Assembly (NCBI GenBank): GCA_964575715.1 | Contig: CAZNSG010000187.1 | Span: 1-9,885 of the forward strand | From: PNAI01 sp964575715 | GTDB lineage: Bacteria > Pseudomonadota > Alphaproteobacteria > Rhizobiales > Xanthobacteraceae | Length of the DNA stretch: 9,885 bases | Direction: 5' to 3' | Part shown: positions 6,446 to 9,885 of the stretch, piece after piece | Position numbering within the stretch: the stretch's first letter is position 1 | Layout of the letters: each line of letters opens with the position of its first letter | Made by a program: the position numbers and the translations under genes | The notes under the pieces: model-generated | Seen by the model: the letters and a program-made list of their open reading frames with translations, nothing else | The model's database searches: none | What the model was told of the DNA's origin: nothing

Positions 6446-6481
6446 TCATATTTGCCACATCACCCTCCTCGACCGAATTGG

Positions 6482-7174
6482 TCAACCGACTTTGCGCTTC
6501 GGCATGGCTCGCTGCCGAGCGCCCGTTTTGTCACGCTGACGCGAAAGATTTTCGATCGCTAGAACACCGACCCGCGTCACGTGGTCACGCATTATGCGGT
6601 AGGTGCGCTCCGAGTCCGAAGCCAAGATTGCTCGAACGATATCATCGTGTTCGCGGAACGAATGTTCCCTCTTGCCAGGCACAAACTGCAAAACCCGAAA
6701 GGGAGCAATTCTTTGCCGAAAATTTCTTGTCACGCCTGCGATACTTGGGCTGTGCGATCCTTGATAAATCGATTCGTGAAATTCGGTGTTCAGCACTGCG
6801 AAATCCTGTCCACCATTTGCCATTTTGGATTTGCGGTTGGCATTCAATAATTCGAGACGCTTTTTCTCCAGTGCGGTCATTCTATCGGCGCTCAATCTCG
6901 CACAAAGACCCTCAAACTCCGCGAGTGCTTCGTACATGTCCGTGAGCTGCGCGACATCAATGCGCGCAACCGTGACGCTTCTTCGCGGCGTCACCTCTAC
7001 TAATCCCGTTCCGCTTAAGCGGCGAAGCGCTTCACGTACAGGCGTTCTAGATACTGCGAACGTGCGGCAAACACTTGGCTCGTCAAGCCGTTGGCCGGGT
7101 TTCACCTTCCCGGATACAATGTCCTTCGCGAGAGCTTGAAATATTTCGTCAGAGAGCGTCATAGGCGGCCACAT
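6482..7174 (-). CDS. GntR-family transcriptional regulator, FCD (FadR/VanR-like) subgroup
   Basis: This 230-residue regulator has an N-terminal winged helix (about residues 6-72) with the GntR signature: VKPGQRLDEPSVCRTF, then VSRTPVREALRRL for the recognition helix, GLVEV and a wing TPRRSVTV. An all-helical FCD ligand domain follows (about 78-215). Candidate metal/ligand residues are N129 with H133 (VLNTEFHESIY), H176 (REHDDIV) and H198 (MRDHV). FCD domains bind carboxylate ligands through a metal, so a carboxylic acid effector is likely. ATG at 7174 and an in-frame ATG at 7162 are both possible; neither has a good ribosome binding site. It is transcribed away from the Bug gene across a 95-base gap and precedes the first hydroxylase operon by 135 bases in the same direction. 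This is a typical layout for a local repressor with autoregulation. Confidence 0.9.
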   Translation of the reverse strand: MWPPMTLSDEIFQALAKDIVSGKVKPGQRLDEPSVCRTFAVSRTPVREALRRLSGTGLVEVTPRRSVTVARIDVAQLTDMYEALAEFEGLCARLSADRMTALEKKRLELLNANRKSKMANGGQDFAVLNTEFHESIYQGSHSPSIAGVTRNFRQRIAPFRVLQFVPGKREHSFREHDDIVRAILASDSERTYRIMRDHVTRVGVLAIENLSRQRDKTGARQRAMPKRKVG

Positions 7175-7191
7175 TCAAAATGTTCGAATAA

Positions 7192-7220
7192 TTGACAAGT
7201 ATACGTCAGGATAATATCGT
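7192..7220 (+). promoter_or_regulatory. Candidate promoter for the Bug gene
   Basis: A perfect TTGACA (7192-7197) is followed after 17 bases by TATCGT (7215-7220), a 4/6 match to the -10 box. The -10 overlaps the palindrome at 7215-7228, so a bound regulator would block it. A leftward candidate for the GntR gene, TTGCAA then TACGAT (7222-7217) with an 18-base gap, overlaps the same palindrome. Confidence 0.45.
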
Positions 7221-7228
7221 ATGCGATA
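7213..7228. promoter_or_regulatory. Palindrome TATCGTATGCGATA, candidate GntR operator
   Basis: TATCGTA and TGCGATA (7215-7228) form a 14-base dyad with six of seven pairs matching. It lies in the divergent GntR/Bug gap and contains the AATATCGTAT element (7213-7222) that recurs at 6436-6445. Short AT-flanked dyads in divergent gaps are usual targets of GntR/FCD regulators. The assignment is an inference from position and repetition. Confidence 0.5.
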
Positions 7229-7269
7229 AGTTTCCAATCTTGCAATTTGATTGTGGGAGGGCATGCATC

Positions 7270-8247
7270 ATGTTCAATTTGCGGGGAACTTTGGCAGTCT
7301 CAGCCTGTGTCCTGTTTGCCGCAAGTGTGCAGGGGACAGTTCCGGCATCCGCGCAGAATTGGCCTCAGCGACCGGTCAAAGTCATTTTGTCGCTTGGCCC
7401 GGGAAGCGGGACAGATATTGGCATGCGGCTATTTGCGGATCGCTTGCAAAAGCGCTGGAGCCAGCCGGTGGTCATTGAAAATCGTCCCGGCGGAGATGGA
7501 GTCGTTGCCATAACCGCGTTCCTTGGTGCAAACGACGATCACGTTCTCCTTGGCGCACCGGTGTCGTCGTTTACAGCCCATCCGTACGTCATTCCGAACC
7601 TGCCCTACAAACAGAGTGATCTCGCACCAATCGCAAGAGGATGGAACGTCATTATCGTTATTGCGGTGCCCGCGTCGCTTCCGGTCAATTCGCTAAAGGA
7701 ACTGGTCGAATTAACAAAGGCGCAGCCCGGAAAACTCAACTGGGCAGGCACGACCGGCGCAATCGATTTCCTGTTTACCGGATTTCTCAAGAAGCATGAT
7801 CTGAATATGGCGCGAGTTCCGTATCGCAACCCGCAAGACGCCGCCAATGACCTCGCCACTGAACGCATCCAAGTCTGCGAAGCATCGCTTGCTACCTTAA
7901 GACCGCAGCTCGAAGCGGGCAAAATCAAGCTGCTCGCTGTGACGAACAGCACGAGGACGCCGTCCCATCCGAATCTTCCAACGGCGAAGGAGGCCGGTTA
8001 TCCCGAGCTTACACTCGACGGATTGGTTGGCTTGTTTGGCCCACAAAGCATGCCGATCGCGCTTCGAGAGCGTATTGCGGCGGATGTCAAGGAAGCATCC
8101 AAAGACCCAATCATAACCGATCGCCTCACATTGACGGGACAAATGCTCAATGTCGGCGGGGCTGCTGAATTCACGGCTTCGATAGACGAACAGAGAAGGA
8201 CGGTTGCGGCAGCGGCCAAAGATCTCGGCATTTCACCATTGCCGTGA
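7270..8247 (+). CDS. Bug/TctC-family periplasmic solute-binding protein
   Basis: This 325-residue protein starts at ATG 7270, nine bases after GGGAGG (7255-7260). An upstream in-frame TTG at 7192 is rejected because it lies inside the -35 box. A Sec signal peptide covers residues 1-28 (LRGTLAVSACVLFAASV core, ASA|QNWP cleavage). The mature protein opens with the Bug hallmark WPQRPVKVILSLGPGSGTDI (31-50), then QPVVIENRPGG (65-75), and later LPYKQSDLAPI and PTAKEAGYPEL. Bug proteins bind small carboxylates (di/tricarboxylates, aromatic or nicotinate-type acids, amino acids) with high affinity. The TctA/TctB membrane partners are not in the window, as is common for orphan Bug genes. Divergence from the GntR gene and lead position before a second hydroxylase suggest it captures or senses the substrate of these enzymes; the ligand is unknown. 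Confidence 0.93.
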   Translation: MFNLRGTLAVSACVLFAASVQGTVPASAQNWPQRPVKVILSLGPGSGTDIGMRLFADRLQKRWSQPVVIENRPGGDGVVAITAFLGANDDHVLLGAPVSSFTAHPYVIPNLPYKQSDLAPIARGWNVIIVIAVPASLPVNSLKELVELTKAQPGKLNWAGTTGAIDFLFTGFLKKHDLNMARVPYRNPQDAANDLATERIQVCEASLATLRPQLEAGKIKLLAVTNSTRTPSHPNLPTAKEAGYPELTLDGLVGLFGPQSMPIALRERIAADVKEASKDPIITDRLTLTGQMLNVGGAAEFTASIDEQRRTVAAAAKDLGISPLP

Positions 8248-8331
8248 ACAGGCGTTTTTCTCGGCTTTCTTCGTAATCTGTTTGGCGCGCAATGCCGAAT
8301 TGCTGCGGCGGTGAAAATTTCGATCGGAATT

Positions 8332-8346
8332 GCGCACTGAGTGCGC
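8332..8346. repeat. Short perfect hairpin in the Bug/FAD-subunit gap
   Basis: GCGCAC (8332-8337), loop TGA, GTGCGC (8341-8346) is a perfect 6-pair hairpin in the 151-base gap between the Bug gene and the second FAD subunit. No T-run follows, so it is not a standard terminator. It could stabilise or partly separate the downstream message, or be chance. I see no good promoter in the gap. Confidence 0.4.
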
Positions 8347-8398
8347 CCCTGCAGATCGCGATAGCGACCACCAGTCCTTCTACGTATGGGCGGGCTCG

Positions 8399-9265
8399 AT
8401 GATCTCCTTTGAACTCGCCGAACCCACCTCGCTCGCTGCAGCAATAAAGCTACTCGATCCCGACGATGCAATGATCCGACCAATAGCCGGCGGCACTGCG
8501 CTCATGTTGATGATGAAGGCCGGCGTATACCGCCCGGCGAAACTTGTGAGCCTGCGAAAGATCGAGAGAAAATACGCAACCATAGCGGCCGCCGCGAACG
8601 GCTTGAATATTGGCGCGATGGTGACGCTCTCGGCGCTTGAGCGTTCTGCAGATGTACGCAAGCATGCCCCAATCATCACACGTTCGTTGCTGACTCTATC
8701 CAATGTTCGGGTACGAAACGTTGCCACGGTTGGCGGTGCGATGGCGCATGGCGATCCACATATGGATTTGCCACCGGTGCTGATGGCACTTGGCGCGTCG
8801 CTTACTGTTGCGGGCCCCAACGGAGAGCGCAGTCTTGCGGTCGAAGAAATGTTTTCCGGATATTACGAGACTGTATTGGCCAAGAATGAACTGATCACTT
8901 CCGTTCATGTGCCTGCTCAGGGCGCCAAAAAAGCTGCCTACATGAAAGTTACAACAGGTTCAGCTGACGACTGGCCAGCGCTTGGTGTTGCGGTCGTCAT
9001 CGAGGGTGACGTCAATGCAGTCAAATCGATTCGCATCGTCGCGAGCGCTGCAACCGAGAAGGCGACGCGTCTCAAATCGGCCGAAACTGTTCTGAACGGT
9101 AACCGCATCGACGATAAGCTGCTTCAGCGTGCCGCGGATGCGGCTGTGGATGAGGCCGAATTCATCGCGGATGTGCGCGGATCGGTCCCTTACAAACGAG
9201 AACTCTTGCGTGTTTACGTCCGCCGTGCCGTGCACGCGGCCTTTGATGGAAGTGAGGCGCGCTGA
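8399..9265 (+). CDS. Second FAD-binding subunit of a molybdenum hydroxylase (CoxM/XdhB type)
   Basis: This 288-residue protein starts at ATG 8399; a weak purine stretch (GGGCGG, about 8388-8393) precedes it, and the open frame further upstream starts at TTG 8330 with an unconvincing sequence. FAD-domain loops are AGGTA at residues 30-34 and TVGGA at 110-114, followed by GDPHMDLP at 118-125. MISFELAEPTSLAAA is the family's usual opening. The C-terminal domain includes VRIVASAATEK-like strand (SIRIVASAATEK) and the closing VPYKRELLRVYVRRAV. It has the same role as the 3153-3989 product, but loops differ (AGGTA for AGGQS, GDPHMD for DPAAD) and the rest is divergent, so this is not a recent duplicate. 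Its TGA overlaps the next ATG by one base, so it is coupled to the following large subunit. Confidence 0.93.
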   Translation: MISFELAEPTSLAAAIKLLDPDDAMIRPIAGGTALMLMMKAGVYRPAKLVSLRKIERKYATIAAAANGLNIGAMVTLSALERSADVRKHAPIITRSLLTLSNVRVRNVATVGGAMAHGDPHMDLPPVLMALGASLTVAGPNGERSLAVEEMFSGYYETVLAKNELITSVHVPAQGAKKAAYMKVTTGSADDWPALGVAVVIEGDVNAVKSIRIVASAATEKATRLKSAETVLNGNRIDDKLLQRAADAAVDEAEFIADVRGSVPYKRELLRVYVRRAVHAAFDGSEAR

Positions 9266-9885
9266 TGGCCACGATTGAAAAACCGGTCACGACCGCCAAG
9301 ATCGGATCGCAAATTGGCCGCTCGGTGTCCCGCGTTGAGGGGCGCGACAAGGTCACCGGCCGTGCCGAATATGTCCATACCATGCGGTTGCCAGGGATGC
9401 TGGTGGCAAAACTGTTTCGTAGCACGGTGGCCCACGGTCGCATCAAGTCGATCGACACGAGCGCGGCGAAGAACGTTTCTGGTGTCTTTCACGTCGTGAC
9501 ATGCGAAGACGTAAAGCAGGTGATACCGGATCCCTATTATGGGCCGGCCTTCCACGATCAGCCAATCCTGGCGGACAAAAAAGTTCGCTTTATTGGTGAA
9601 CCGGTCGCCGCAGTCATCGCCAGTAATTCGCATATCGCAGAGGAGGCGGTGCAATTGATCACTGCTGAATACGAGGAGTTGCCTGCCGTCTTTGACGAAG
9701 TTGAAGCGCTGACCTCAAAGGTCTACGTGCATGACGAACTGCGGCCAGCCGCAACCTTCGCCGATCTAAAGCACCTCAAAGGTGTTAAGAACACCAATCT
9801 CGCGCTAAGCTATAAGCTTCGCCGCGGTGATTTCGACACCGCCTACGCAAGCGCCGTCCACAAATTCGAGCACGAATTTCGCACC
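9265..9885 (+). CDS. Second molybdopterin-binding large subunit, N-terminal part (runs off the window)
   Basis: An open frame of 207 codons starts at ATG 9265, seven bases after GTGAGG (9252-9257), and reaches the window edge without a stop. SQIGRSVSRVEGRDKVTGRA (about 15-33) is the standard beginning of xanthine dehydrogenase-family molybdopterin subunits. The hammerhead domain follows, with LPGMLVAKLFRSTVAHGRIK (about 42-61), KVRFIGEPVAAVIA and AEYEELPAV. The end of the visible part enters the first cofactor domain (RRGDFDTAY, then HKFEHEFRT). Family members have about 700-800 residues, so some three quarters lie outside. It retains the STVAHGRI motif (usually S-x-x-A-H-A-x-I), which the first large subunit has lost to SQVANGRV. 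A small iron-sulfur subunit is not in the window and is expected downstream. Confidence 0.92.
   Translation, partial: MATIEKPVTTAKIGSQIGRSVSRVEGRDKVTGRAEYVHTMRLPGMLVAKLFRSTVAHGRIKSIDTSAAKNVSGVFHVVTCEDVKQVIPDPYYGPAFHDQPILADKKVRFIGEPVAAVIASNSHIAEEAVQLITAEYEELPAVFDEVEALTSKVYVHDELRPAATFADLKHLKGVKNTNLALSYKLRRGDFDTAYASAVHKFEHEFRT

Noticed and set aside
8218..8255. Hairpin at the end of the Bug gene (CGGCA ... TGCCG) followed by a short T-run
   Set aside because: The 5-pair stem lies within the coding end and the T-run is about ten bases too far away; it is not a convincing terminator, and the downstream genes are probably co-transcribed.
1..9885. CRISPR array or integron attC sites
   Set aside because: No regularly spaced direct repeats of 20-40 bases and no paired RYYYAAC/GTTRRRY cores were seen.

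Overview
The window looks like a piece of an alphaproteobacterial chromosome, most likely Bradyrhizobium or a relative. The reasons are moderately high GC, the protein style of the catabolic genes, an IS630-type transposase remnant, and left-end intergenic DNA of a kind I associate with rhizobial genomes. The genus is an inference and was not tested by any search.

Left part (about 1-2530) is accessory DNA in decay. On the minus strand it holds an orphan C-terminal piece of a RecB/Cas4-like PD-(D/E)XK nuclease (315-536), a small conserved-type protein with a strong ribosome binding site and its own terminator (576-842), and a helical protein (1554-1811) that appears to be split by a +1 frame change from a second coding piece (1373-1561). 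Next to it is a 5'-truncated gene (1852-2229) that runs into a plus-strand IS630 transposase fragment (2174-2509). About 515 bases (858-1372) carry no recognisable gene but do contain a structured inverted repeat.

Right part (2674 to the end) is a well-preserved catabolic locus. Leftward run a GntR/FCD regulator (6482-7174) and then a three-subunit molybdenum hydroxylase of the xanthine dehydrogenase / CO dehydrogenase superfamily. Its subunits are in the order large (786 aa), FAD (278 aa) and 2Fe-2S (160 aa), joined by ATGA stop-start overlaps. Rightward from the same 95-base gap run a periplasmic Bug/TctC-type binding protein (7270-8247), a second and clearly different FAD subunit (8399-9265), and the start of a second molybdopterin subunit cut by the window edge (9265-9885).

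The likely logic is one regulator controlling both arms: the Bug protein captures an organic acid or aromatic acid, and two molybdenum hydroxylases oxidise it or successive intermediates. The substrate cannot be read from the sequence. A 10-base element, AATATCGTAT, recurs in the regulator/Bug gap and upstream of the first large subunit, each time within a dyad, and is a good candidate for the regulator's operator.
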